Positions 23,979 through 32,415 of a stretch of DNA of 64,000 nucleotides are shown in pieces. How positions within the stretch are numbered: the stretch's first letter is position 1; each line of letters begins with the position of its first letter. A program made the translations under genes and the position numbers. The notes under the pieces are model-generated. The model was not told where the DNA came from and did no database searches. It saw nothing but the letters and a program-made list of their open reading frames with translations. The stretch is from Holophagales bacterium UBA5704 (GTDB lineage: Bacteria > Acidobacteriota > Thermoanaerobaculia > Multivoradales > UBA5704), in the NCBI GenBank assembly GCA_002420005.1, contig DIHE01000157.1:54311-118310 (forward strand). The letters run 5' to 3'.

Positions 23979-26900
23979 CTATCTCCCATCCCCGCTGAGC
24001 TGAAACGCAGCCCAGTGGTACGGATGGGAAAGCCTGCCCGAGCGGATGAGCTCGACCTGGGCCGCCTGGAGCGCCTCGGTTTTCGGCCGGCCGATCCGCA
24101 GATGGCCGTAGAAGCGCTGCATGAGATCGGCCGTCGAGGTGTCGGAGACGCTCCACAACGTGGCGAGAACCGAGCGGGCGCCTGCGTACTGGAAAGCTCG
24201 GGTGAGGCCGATGAGGCCTTCACCGCCCATTTCCTTTCCCAGCGCGGTGCCACAGGCCGACAAGGTCACCAGGTCGGCATCCAGCCGCAGGCTCTCGAAG
24301 ATCTCCCAGGCTTGGAGCAGGCCGTTGCCCTGCCCGTCTCCGGGGCTCTCGGGGAGGGTCAGGGCGAGAGCCGAGTTGAGCGGAAAGCGCTCGTCGAGCA
24401 AGCCGTGGCAGGCGAAGTGGATGAGGCGCGGCTCCTTCCCCAGCGACTTGGCCCTCTCTTCGGTCGCATCGCGGCCGAGGTAGGCCTCGGCCTGGGGGAA
24501 GAGAGCCACAATCGCTTCCACCTCCCGGCGCGTCGAGGGGAGCGGCGAGAGCGTGGCCCCGCGCCGGAGGGCATCGCGGATCTCGGGATCGGCCGGGCTT
24601 CCAGGTGCCACGGAAGGATAGACGGGATCCCCGAAGGCGGCGAGCCGATCTGCCCCAGGCTCTCGCGAGGTGCGCCGCGACCGGGCCAGCTCGGCGTAAA
24701 CCGTGGCCGAAAGCACGAAATGGAGCGGTTTCCACTCGATCAGATGGCGCTCCCGGCGGAGCAATGCGGCAAAGGGAAGGGTATGCAAGGGCCCGTCCGC
24801 GGAGAGGAGGAGGCGCCGGGCCCCGGCGATCCGGGGCTCGGCGGGCTGAACCAGCAGCCGGTAGAGCCGCCGTGCACGATCCCGCAGGGCCGCGCGATCC
24901 GAGCCGGCATGGCCGAGGAGCCGGCGGAAGGACTCCACCTCGTCGCGCAGAGCTTTGGCTCCGGCCGCGATCCGGAAGACCGAGACCGCGGGTCCGGTGG
25001 CATCCACGGGCTGCACGACGAACAGCCAGGTCGCCTCCGATCCGACGGCATATTCGAGCAGGACGGTTCCCGGATCGAGAATCGCCCGGACAGCCGGAAG
25101 ATCGAGGGGCTGGGGAGCTTCCATGGCGGCCGTGCGCGGGGATTCCCTGCGGAGCCTTGTGACGATCTCCTCCTGGCGGCGGCGCAGCTCTCCCAGCTCG
25201 CCCGAGAGGCGCTCGATCTCGGTGGCGGAGCGGCCGGCGTCCAGATGGGCGAGCTGCGCCTGCACCCGGTCGTAGGCGAGGTCGACCTGCCGGCGCTCGG
25301 CGGCGAGACCGGGCGGCAGGTCCGCGAGGCGGAGGTCCCGCTCCGCGAGGAGGGCGAGAAACGAACGGGCACGCCCCCTCTCCAGGGCATGGAAGGCCTC
25401 GGTGGTCCGGCCGAGCCCGATCAACCCGTCCAGGCAGGCAAAGTAGTGCTCGCCGATGGAGGCTTCAAAGAAGCTCCTCCCTTCCTGCGTTCCGCCGAGC
25501 CGGGTGCGCTGGTGATCGAGGACGATCGTGGCGCGGCAGAAGTGCTCCGTCGCTTCCGCATCGTGCCCGGCCAGACGCTCGGTGCGACCGAGAAGATGGA
25601 GCGCCACCGCCTCATCCGTCGCCCCCGGGGCGAGCTTCTGCTGGAGTTCCAGGCTCCTGCGGAGCAGGGCGAGAGCCTCCGCAAACCCGCCGCGGAGTGC
25701 GACGGCCTCTCCCAGGTCGCGCAGGATCTCCGCATGGTTCAGGCTGACCGGCGCCTTGTCCTCATAGATGGCCAGAGCCTGGCGCAGGAGCCTCTCCGCC
25801 CGGACAAGATCGCCGCGGCTGTCGATCTCCAGCCGGCCGACCCGTTCGGCGCTTTCCGCCTCGTCGAGACTGCCGGGCGCCACTTTCGCCGCCAGCTCCA
25901 ACGAGGTCTGCAGGTGCATCCGGGCGGCGGCGAAGTCGCCGCGCGCCGCCGCCAGGAGCCCGAAAGCGACGGCCGCTCGGCCTGCGTCTACCGGAGAGAG
26001 CTTCTCGCAGAGCCCACGCGCCCGCTCGTAATGCCGGCCGGCCGCGTCCAGGTCACCGCGACGCACCTCCAGATTGCCCAGGTCGATCAGAAAGTCCGCG
26101 AGCACCAGCGCATCCGGCGCGCTTTGTTCCTGGATGGCCAGAGCCTTCCGGAACCGGTCTTCGGCCGTCGCGAGGTCACCCCGGAAAAGGGAAATCCGGC
26201 CGAGCAGAGCCAGACTGTCGGCCACACCTTGGCCGCCCGGGCTGTTCTTCTCGAAGAGGGTGAGCGCTTGGCGGAAGAAGCCTTCGGCTCTGTCCAGGTC
26301 GCCACGGTCCCGGGCGACGTTTCCGAGGTTCTGGAAGAGCATGGCATGATCCCTGTTGCCGGGAGCCAGCCGCCGTTGCAGCTCCTCGCCCCGCGTCAGG
26401 TACTCCTCCGCGGCCGAAAGATCACCGCGGCGGCGCGCCAGGATTCCCAGGTTGTTGAAGCTCGCCATCATCTCGGTCGTCCCCGGCGCCAGCTCCTCCC
26501 GGATCGCCAGGGATTCCCGGAACCGCGACTCGGCGGACGCAAGGTCCCCTTTCTCGGCAAACACGATCCCCAGCTGGTCGAGCGTTCGCGCGGCGCCAAG
26601 GCTCGGCGATCCCTGTCTTTGATGAAAGGTGAGCGCCTCCGCGGAACGCGCCGCAGCCGATTCCCAGTCGGCGCGCCGCATGTAGGTATCTCCCCAGCGC
26701 CGGAGAAGCTGCGCCGCCGCGAGAGCCTGTGCCTCGCTCTTCAAGGCTTCCAGAGCTTCGCCATGCGCGGCATCGGCCTCGTCCCAGGCCCGTGCCGCAG
26801 CAAGCGCCTCCGCCCATCGGTCGAGAAACCAGGCGGCGAGGCGGCCGTCCCCGGCGGCGCGCGCAGTGTCCGCAGCGGCCCGCCAGCTTCGCCCGGCCGC

Positions 26901-28052
26901 GACGAGGTCGCCGGCGGCGATCTGCGATGCCCCCTGGTCGTAAAGCCGGACGATGCCTTCCGGAACCTCCGGACGCCCGCGGAGCCCCCACTCCCCGCGG
27001 TTCAAGACCCAGGTCTTCTTCTCGGCCCCACGCCACCCGGACAACACGACAGGGCGCCGGGGAGCTTCCTCGCCTTCAGGTAGCAGCAGGTCATAAGGGG
27101 AAGAGACGCGACCACCCGCCGGCGAGGGAAGGCCGGGAGGCGTGGCTGCGCAGGACCAGGAAAAGATTCGGTCGCCCGGTTGCAATCCGGCCTCCTCGCC
27201 GGGAGAGCCCGGAGCGACGCTCTCGATCACGGCGCCGACCGCCACCTCGCCGGCCGCCAGACGGAGCGCGTGATCCACGGCGGTGAGGAGAGCCCGCAGC
27301 CCGGCGTCCCCGGGCGAAGCCTCAACCGCCTGGAGCAACCGATCGCGTGCCTCCTCCGCCTGCCGGGAGAGCGTGGCGAAGCCGGCCTCCCCCGACGCCA
27401 CCGGTCCCGGCCGGTCCAGCGTCTTCACGGTCCAGTGATAGCGGATTCCCGGGGTGAGAGTCCCGGCAGCAACCGCGACGACGGGCGACCGGGTCTCCAC
27501 CTGGAAGATCACCGCCCCGCGGGTGTCCTCGATCGCCACCCGGTACGTCCCGCCTCCGGCGACCGGATCGAAACGCAGGACCGTCTCGGCGGCGAGCGTT
27601 GCGGCGCCACAGCAAGGGGACAGTCCACCGATGCGCTCCCCGCGGATGCGCACGGCACCCGAAGCCGACCCGGCCTTCTCCTCGTCCGCAATCGGCAGAA
27701 GGAGCAGGAGAGCGGGCACCGCGGGGAGAGAGCGCACGGAGCCGGAGCGCTGCGCGAGGTCCGCGGCGCTGAAAGTCGCCCGGGAATCCGGGCCCAGCTC
27801 GTAGCGTCGCCCGTTGACGAAGGCCAGGGAGAGGCGCCCATCCGCCCCGGTCGTCACCACCGCACCCTTCGCAAGGCGATCGTAGAGGCGGATCGGCCGT
27901 TGGACCCGGTTCGGCCCAGCTTGCGTGGCCTCCCCTTCGATCGCATAGACGAGAGCCACCGGCCTGTTACGAGCCGGGAGGCCCGCTCCGGCGGGCTGTA
28001 CCAACAGCAAGCACCCCAGTCCGCCACAGACAACCCAACACCACATCCTCAT
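23979..28052 (-). CDS. Exported FecR-PDZ-TPR-CHAT protein (caspase-like protease fold)
   Basis: The product has 1357 residues. A signal peptide (VVCGGLGCLLLVQPAGAG) is followed by a FecR-like domain (about 35-100), a beta-rich region, and a PDZ domain (about 270-370; IESVAPGSPGEEAGLQPGD). At least ten TPR units cover about 380-860, followed by a helical linker. The C-terminal CHAT domain (about 1080-1357) keeps the catalytic dyad: His1216 in HFACHG and Cys1267 in LSACGT. CHAT peptidases are separase/caspase relatives that cleave protein targets on signal; TPRs usually bind activator or substrate. Export of such a protease is notable. The start overlaps the upstream kinase stop (ATGA), so the two are coupled. 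Confidence 0.9.
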   Translation of the reverse strand: MRMWCWVVCGGLGCLLLVQPAGAGLPARNRPVALVYAIEGEATQAGPNRVQRPIRLYDRLAKGAVVTTGADGRLSLAFVNGRRYELGPDSRATFSAADLAQRSGSVRSLPAVPALLLLLPIADEEKAGSASGAVRIRGERIGGLSPCCGAATLAAETVLRFDPVAGGGTYRVAIEDTRGAVIFQVETRSPVVAVAAGTLTPGIRYHWTVKTLDRPGPVASGEAGFATLSRQAEEARDRLLQAVEASPGDAGLRALLTAVDHALRLAAGEVAVGAVIESVAPGSPGEEAGLQPGDRIFSWSCAATPPGLPSPAGGRVSSPYDLLLPEGEEAPRRPVVLSGWRGAEKKTWVLNRGEWGLRGRPEVPEGIVRLYDQGASQIAAGDLVAAGRSWRAAADTARAAGDGRLAAWFLDRWAEALAAARAWDEADAAHGEALEALKSEAQALAAAQLLRRWGDTYMRRADWESAAARSAEALTFHQRQGSPSLGAARTLDQLGIVFAEKGDLASAESRFRESLAIREELAPGTTEMMASFNNLGILARRRGDLSAAEEYLTRGEELQRRLAPGNRDHAMLFQNLGNVARDRGDLDRAEGFFRQALTLFEKNSPGGQGVADSLALLGRISLFRGDLATAEDRFRKALAIQEQSAPDALVLADFLIDLGNLEVRRGDLDAAGRHYERARGLCEKLSPVDAGRAAVAFGLLAAARGDFAAARMHLQTSLELAAKVAPGSLDEAESAERVGRLEIDSRGDLVRAERLLRQALAIYEDKAPVSLNHAEILRDLGEAVALRGGFAEALALLRRSLELQQKLAPGATDEAVALHLLGRTERLAGHDAEATEHFCRATIVLDHQRTRLGGTQEGRSFFEASIGEHYFACLDGLIGLGRTTEAFHALERGRARSFLALLAERDLRLADLPPGLAAERRQVDLAYDRVQAQLAHLDAGRSATEIERLSGELGELRRRQEEIVTRLRRESPRTAAMEAPQPLDLPAVRAILDPGTVLLEYAVGSEATWLFVVQPVDATGPAVSVFRIAAGAKALRDEVESFRRLLGHAGSDRAALRDRARRLYRLLVQPAEPRIAGARRLLLSADGPLHTLPFAALLRRERHLIEWKPLHFVLSATVYAELARSRRTSREPGADRLAAFGDPVYPSVAPGSPADPEIRDALRRGATLSPLPSTRREVEAIVALFPQAEAYLGRDATEERAKSLGKEPRLIHFACHGLLDERFPLNSALALTLPESPGDGQGNGLLQAWEIFESLRLDADLVTLSACGTALGKEMGGEGLIGLTRAFQYAGARSVLATLWSVSDTSTADLMQRFYGHLRIGRPKTEALQAAQVELIRSGRLSHPYHWAAFQLSGDGR

Positions 28053-30058
28053 CGCGACACCTCCGGAGCCGGCGGCAGCCACCGCCGGAGAGCCAGAACC
28101 AGGTTGACCCCACAGAACACGAACAGCACAGGAAGGGAAACCGGGAAGATCCAACCGGCCCACCAGAAAGCAGGGAACGAGAGGGCGAAAACCGCCAGAA
28201 CCGCCGCTCCGACCCCCAGGACCGCCGGGCGCAAACGCGGAGCGCAAAGGAGCCCGGTCAAGGCGAGGCCGAGGAGGAGCGCCTGGGCGATCACGAAAGG
28301 CGTCCGCGGTGGCTCACGCACCGGCATACCTGCGGCGATCGTGTCGACGAGCAGGGCCTGGAGGGTGAGCCCGGAGACCGCCAGGACGCCCGAACGTTGC
28401 GGCACCGCGTGGCGGTCTTCCGGAAAGTCGCCGCCCACCAGGACGAGCCGGTCCCGGAACAGCTCGGGCCGGCGTTCGAGCGTCGCCGGGACATCCCGCC
28501 ACGAGATCCGGGCATAGCGCGTGCCGTCGATCCGTCCATCGATCCAGAAGCGGTTCGGCAACATCTCCACGGGAGTCTCCAGGCCTCTTACCGCATGCGC
28601 CGCCCAGGTGGGGCGCAGGGTCCCCGCGCGGTCGCGGAAACGCAGCCGGCCGGTGCGCGTCACCCTGTCCTCCTCCTCTTCGAGGTTGACAAAGCCGAAG
28701 AGCCCTGCAGCCGCCTCCGGCCCGAGCGCCGTGGCGGTCAACCCGGCGATACAGCCGGTGCCGACGACACGCCCCCCGGGCTCCGAGGCCGCGGCGAGCG
28801 TCAAGCGCTCCCGGTGGCGCAGCACCAGATCGGAAAAACCCGGCGCCTCGCTCCAGCGCTCCGGAAGAAGCAGATCGATCGCCACGCCCCGCGCGCCGGC
28901 ATCGAGCACCCGGGTGAGCGTGGCACCGATCTCGTCCGCTCGCTCATCCAGAGGCGCGCCGTCCTCAAGGCTCGCTTCATCCAGCGTGAGGAGGAGGATG
29001 CGCGGGTCGGGAGGACGGCTCGGAGACCACCGCACCCGCAGATCCTGCACCCGGTGGTCGATCCGGACCAGGAAAGGCCAGCTCTGCACCGAGCCCGCGA
29101 ACACCAGGAGGGCCGTCAGGAGGACCGCCAGCCCCACCCGGCGCGGCAGCTCGGCGGCCCACCAACGCCGCCGTGCCCCGCGCCGGCCCGCCCGGCGGAG
29201 ACGGCGGACGACGTCTCCCGCCGTCGAGGGCCGCGCCGCGGGATCTTTCCGCAAAGGCTCCTGCAAGGCTTCCCAGACCTCCCGGGGCAACGGCTCGCCC
29301 AGCGGCGCCGGGGCAGGAGGCGCCCCTTCGAGGTGCCCGTCGAGAACATCCCGGGTCGAGCCGCGAAACGGTGGATGTCCGGCGAGCAGCTCGTAGGCGA
29401 TGACGCCGAAAGCGTAGACGTCCGAGGCGCGGCTGGCGGCCTCCTGGCGGATCAACTCCGGCGCGGCGTAGAGCGGAGTGCCCAGGAGAGCACCGGTGGC
29501 GGTGAGGCGGCCGTCTGCGGGTGACTCCTCTCCCGGGGGCTCGCAGCCCATTCCCACAATCTCGGCCAGGCCGAAATCCAGCACTTTGACGAGCCACGCG
29601 CCGTCCGCCCCCGGACAAAGCAGGACGTTGCCGGGCTTCAGGTCACGGTGCAGGACACCCCCGGCGTGTGCAGCATCGATGGCCTCGGCGATGGAGGCGA
29701 GAAGCGGCAAGGCCTGCTCCACCGGCAGAGGACCCCGGGCGCGGCAGAGATCCGCCAGGGTCTGCCCGTCCAGCAGCTCCATGACCAGGTAGGGAACGTC
29801 ACCCGCCGCAGTGTCGATCCCGAAATCGGTGACCTCCACCACGTGCGGATGCCGGAGCTGGCCCAGGGCTTCCGCTTCTCGCCGGAACCGTGCGAGGGAG
29901 CCGGGATCGAGGGAGCCTTCCTGGAGCAGCTTGACCGCGAAGCTCTTTTTCAATCCCAGGTGGAGAGCACGGTAGACGACGCCATTGGCGCCTTCGCCCA
30001 GACGGTCCTCCAGCCGGTACTTCCCATCCAGGACCCTCTGGGGTGTGGTCACGCTCAT
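28049..30058 (-). CDS. Membrane Ser/Thr protein kinase with CHASE2 sensor
   Basis: The product has 669 residues. The Hanks-type kinase spans about 14-285, with RLGEGANGVVYRA, Lys43, Glu61, HRDLKPGNVLL (137-147), DFG (161-163) and LLGTPLYAAPEL. A transmembrane helix at about 305-325 leads to an extracytoplasmic CHASE2 domain (about 330-560). Three further helices cluster at the C-terminus (about 575-655). It is a receptor kinase that should sense an envelope or extracellular cue and phosphorylate cytoplasmic targets. It is coupled to the exported FecR-TPR-CHAT gene, which may be the periplasmic arm of the same pathway. All kinase catalytic residues look intact. Confidence 0.92.
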   Translation of the reverse strand: MSVTTPQRVLDGKYRLEDRLGEGANGVVYRALHLGLKKSFAVKLLQEGSLDPGSLARFRREAEALGQLRHPHVVEVTDFGIDTAAGDVPYLVMELLDGQTLADLCRARGPLPVEQALPLLASIAEAIDAAHAGGVLHRDLKPGNVLLCPGADGAWLVKVLDFGLAEIVGMGCEPPGEESPADGRLTATGALLGTPLYAAPELIRQEAASRASDVYAFGVIAYELLAGHPPFRGSTRDVLDGHLEGAPPAPAPLGEPLPREVWEALQEPLRKDPAARPSTAGDVVRRLRRAGRRGARRRWWAAELPRRVGLAVLLTALLVFAGSVQSWPFLVRIDHRVQDLRVRWSPSRPPDPRILLLTLDEASLEDGAPLDERADEIGATLTRVLDAGARGVAIDLLLPERWSEAPGFSDLVLRHRERLTLAAASEPGGRVVGTGCIAGLTATALGPEAAAGLFGFVNLEEEEDRVTRTGRLRFRDRAGTLRPTWAAHAVRGLETPVEMLPNRFWIDGRIDGTRYARISWRDVPATLERRPELFRDRLVLVGGDFPEDRHAVPQRSGVLAVSGLTLQALLVDTIAAGMPVREPPRTPFVIAQALLLGLALTGLLCAPRLRPAVLGVGAAVLAVFALSFPAFWWAGWIFPVSLPVLFVFCGVNLVLALRRWLPPAPEVSR

Positions 30059-30151
30059 CGAGTACCGGAGAGGTCTCTGCGAAGCCCGGAGCCGGCGCCC
30101 CAGGATCGACCTCCCTATTCCTCTATGATGAGAAAGCGCTCTCCGTTTCGG

Positions 30152-31237
30152 TCACCCACCTGGCTCTACCGGCGGCCCTACCGGCGCACCACCCGGCGAC
30201 CCCGCCTGGCCACCGAAGTGCTTGCAGGCGGCGATCACCCCTTGCTGGATGAGCTTGCACTTCAGCTCCTGCGAGAGGCCGAAGTCCGTCGTCCGGACCC
30301 CCAGGTTGTCGATGACGATCGTCCGCTTCTGGTCGTCCGGATTGTTGTTGAAGGCATTGACCTGAACGTTCAGCAGCGCCTCGAACAGATTCCGGGCGTA
30401 CTCCGGGAAGCTGTCGATCCGGACGTCCGGATTCACCGGCGCCTCCAGGTTGGACAGGAAGAGTCCCAGCGTCTGGGGATTGATCCCCTTCCCGTCGAAC
30501 AGCTCGATCGGATAGTTGTCGAAGACGCCGCCGTCCACGAACAGGTCCTGCTGCTGTCCGGTCTCGCCGAACAGCTTGGCGTCGATGGGGAAGCCCTCGA
30601 AGAAGAGCGGGATCGACATGGAGGCCCGCACCGCCTGTGCGACCGGCAGGTCGGGAGACGTGTCGAAGGAGAACACCTGGGAGCGCCGCCGGGAAAGGTC
30701 GGACGAGAGCACGAAAAGGTCCCGGAATTTCGCAGGGTCCTTGTGCAGGTCGGCGAAGGTGGCGTCGGGATCGCCCGTCTTCTCCTTCACACGGCACTGC
30801 ATCCACTCGAGAAAATAGTCCCCCTTGAACCAGCCGAACTTGCGGAGGAAGCGCGCCGGGCCGCCGAGCGCGCTGCCATCCTCGAACTGCCCGAAGTCGA
30901 GCTCGAGCATCAGGGCCTGCAGCTCCGCCGGCGAATAGCCGAGCGCGATCAGGGCGGCCGCGATCGAGCCCGCGGACGTGCCGGCCACCTTGTCGATCTT
31001 CGGCAGGATGCCCTGGGCCTCCAGCACCTGGAGCGCGCCGGGATAGGCGACGCCCTTCACGCCACCGCCTTCGAGCACCAGGTTTCTCAGGTCGGGCGCC
31101 GGCCGGGACGGATCGGCGGGCTGGCAGAGCGGCAGCGGACAGGCCGCCGGCTGCGGCGGAACACAGACGACCTTCGGGTTCGCATGGCAGCCCGACAGGG
31201 CGACGGCGGCAAACACGGCGAACAGGGCCTTACGCAT
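30152..31237 (-). CDS. Patatin-like phospholipase lipoprotein
   Basis: The product has 361 residues. The N-terminus MRKALFAVFAAVALSGC is a lipoprotein signal, with Cys17 as the lipidated residue. The patatin fold follows: oxyanion loop LEGGGVKGVAYPGALQ, nucleophile Ser88 in AGTSAGSIAA, and catalytic Asp235 in LFVDGGVFDNYP. It should hydrolyse phospholipid acyl chains from a membrane-anchored position. The last 20 residues are Gly/Pro rich. A good AGGAGG site precedes the ATG. It lies downstream of the first 21-bp repeat remnant and 93 bp ahead of the CHASE2 kinase on the same strand; no terminator is seen between them. Confidence 0.9.
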   Translation of the reverse strand: MRKALFAVFAAVALSGCHANPKVVCVPPQPAACPLPLCQPADPSRPAPDLRNLVLEGGGVKGVAYPGALQVLEAQGILPKIDKVAGTSAGSIAAALIALGYSPAELQALMLELDFGQFEDGSALGGPARFLRKFGWFKGDYFLEWMQCRVKEKTGDPDATFADLHKDPAKFRDLFVLSSDLSRRRSQVFSFDTSPDLPVAQAVRASMSIPLFFEGFPIDAKLFGETGQQQDLFVDGGVFDNYPIELFDGKGINPQTLGLFLSNLEAPVNPDVRIDSFPEYARNLFEALLNVQVNAFNNNPDDQKRTIVIDNLGVRTTDFGLSQELKCKLIQQGVIAACKHFGGQAGSPGGAPVGPPVEPGG

Positions 31238-31316
31238 TCGAGCTTCCTCCTGGCGGTAGATTCGGAGGGAGTTGCCCTCAAGGGGCTCAGTGTACCGCGG
31301 GGCGGGCGCGCGGGCC

Positions 31317-31414
31317 TCGCGTCCGGTTTCAACCTGTCCGCATCCGGGTCCAACCTGTCCGCATCCGCCTTCAACCCGGACGCTGTACTCCCTAAAACAT
31401 CCGCGTCCGGGTTG
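31317..31414. repeat. 21-bp repeat array, truncated copy
   Basis: About four units close to TTCAACCTGTCCGCATCCGGG are followed by the longer spacer unit holding CGCTGTACTCCCTAAAACAT. It is near-identical to the corresponding part of the array at 31770-32235 and ends by fusing into the gene fragment at 31415. Bases 31238-31316 hold the patatin leader only. Confidence 0.85.
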
Positions 31415-31580
31415 AGCCTGCGAAGCCCGCGCTCGACCTGTCCTTCTCCGCCACGAAGCCGATCTCCGTCTGGAACCGTCCGCTCCAGCTCGACGCCAAG
31501 GGTCTCTTCGGCGCCCTGGCCAAGGGAGCGGTCCATAGCTTCACCGGCCAATGGACGGAGCTCGGCGGTGACGGGGTCGA
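31415..31580 (+). pseudogene. Truncated duplicate of the NACHT gene 5-prime end
   Basis: These 166 bp align without gaps to 32432-32597, codons 6-60 of the NACHT gene, with about 10 differences by hand count. The promoter, ribosome-binding site and first five codons are missing. Instead the repeat array runs directly into it at a shared AGCCTG. The similarity stops at GGGGTCGA, and a stop codon follows within a few codons. It cannot encode a useful protein. Confidence 0.85.
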
Positions 31581-31597
31581 CGAGCTCCTAGAAGTGG

Positions 31598-31694
31598 CCG
31601 GCCCAACGGGCCGGGAGAGTGGAGCCCAGGGCTTCGGCCGCAGGCCGATGCCCTGGGTCAAAGCCCCCTACGAACCTGCGGCCTGAAGGGCCGC
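31598..31694. other. Cluster of three hairpins
   Basis: Three perfect or near-perfect stems follow the truncated gene copy. CCGGCCC/GGGCCGG with an AAC loop is at 31598-31614. CCCAGGGC/GCCCTGGG with an inner TCGGCC/GGCCGA is at 31625-31657. GCGGCC/GGCCGC with a 5-nt loop is at 31678-31694. None has a T-tract. They may be termination, REP-like or DNA-structure elements. Confidence 0.55.
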
Positions 31695-31769
31695 CAGAGC
31701 TCGTCGCGTCGAGCCCCGGCGCCCCGCCGTCCGCCCCCTGATGGATCTGGAGGAGGAGGCCCCGGTCCC

Positions 31770-32235
31770 CTCCGGGCTCAACCTGTCCGCGGTCGGGTCC
31801 AACCTGTCCGCGTCCGTCTTCAACCCGGACGCTGTACTCCCTAAAACATCCGCGTCCGGGTTCAACCTGTCCGCGTCCTTCCTCAACCTGGACGCTGTAC
31901 TTCTTGAAACATCCGCGTCCGGGTCGAACCTGTCCGTGGTCGGGTCGAACCTGTCCGCGTCCGAGTCGAACCTGTCCGCGTCCGTCTTCAACCCGGACGT
32001 GGTCGGGTTCAACCTGTCCACGGCCTTCCTCAACCCGAACGCTGTACTTCTTAAGACATCCGCGTCCGGGTCGAACCTGTCCGCGTCCGTCTTCAACCTG
32101 TCCGCGTCCGGGTCGAACCTGTCCGCGGTCAGGTTCAATCTGTCCGCGTCCGTCTTCAACCCGGACGCTGTACTCTCTAAAACATCCGCGTCCGGGTTGA
32201 GCCTGTCCGCGGTCGTCTTCAACCCGGACGCTCTC
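31770..32235. repeat. 21-bp tandem repeat array upstream of the NACHT gene
   Basis: About 20 units fit a consensus near TTCAACCTGTCCGCGTCCGGG or TCGAACCTGTCCGCGGTCGGG. They are interrupted four times by a variant holding GCTGTACTNNNTNAAACATCC (31829, 31891, 32039 and 32166). The unit is exactly 21 bp, and the frame in phase with the downstream gene has no stop (heptapeptides such as GSNLSAS). A separate promoter and ribosome-binding site lie between array and gene, so I read the array as non-coding. It ends about 180 bp before the NACHT start. Confidence 0.85.
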
Positions 32236-32358
32236 CGGCTCTTCACCAAGCCGGGCAACGACCACCCTTCCGGCGTCCCGGCCTTGCCGCTCGGCTCCGC
32301 CTCTTCGGCGACCCAGGGCGCGTCCCGGCTCGTCCGGTCCAGGTTCGCGCGGGGCCTT

Positions 32359-32408
32359 TTGCCGGGCCTTCCGTATTCGGTAAAATCTCTGGACATTCCG
32401 TCCAGGAG
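32359..32408 (+). promoter_or_regulatory. NACHT gene promoter, leader hairpin and ribosome-binding site
   Basis: TTGCCG (32359-32364), 16 bp and TAAAAT (32381-32386) make a sigma-70-type promoter, with a start near 32393. CTGGAC (32389-32394) and GTCCAG (32400-32405) can pair around ATTCC, and the 3-prime arm overlaps AGGAG (32404-32408). This may be an operator or a translation-limiting hairpin. The remainder of 32236-32358 shows nothing else. Confidence 0.6.
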
Positions 32409-32415
32409 ACCCGCC

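Noticed and set aside
23865..27083. Open frame of over 1000 codons on the + strand opposite the CHAT gene
   Set aside because: The real gene on the - strand has FecR, PDZ, TPR and CHAT domains; the opposite frame has no domain or start signal.
31770..32235. CRISPR array or pentapeptide-repeat coding region
   Set aside because: No spacers, and the period is 7 codons, not 5; the pattern is tandem DNA repeats.
31741..32415. In-frame N-terminal extension of the NACHT protein through the repeat array (would give 1133 residues)
   Set aside because: A good promoter (32359-32386) and AGGAG site precede the GTG at 32416, the array frame is open only because the unit is a multiple of three, and no ribosome-binding site fits 31741.
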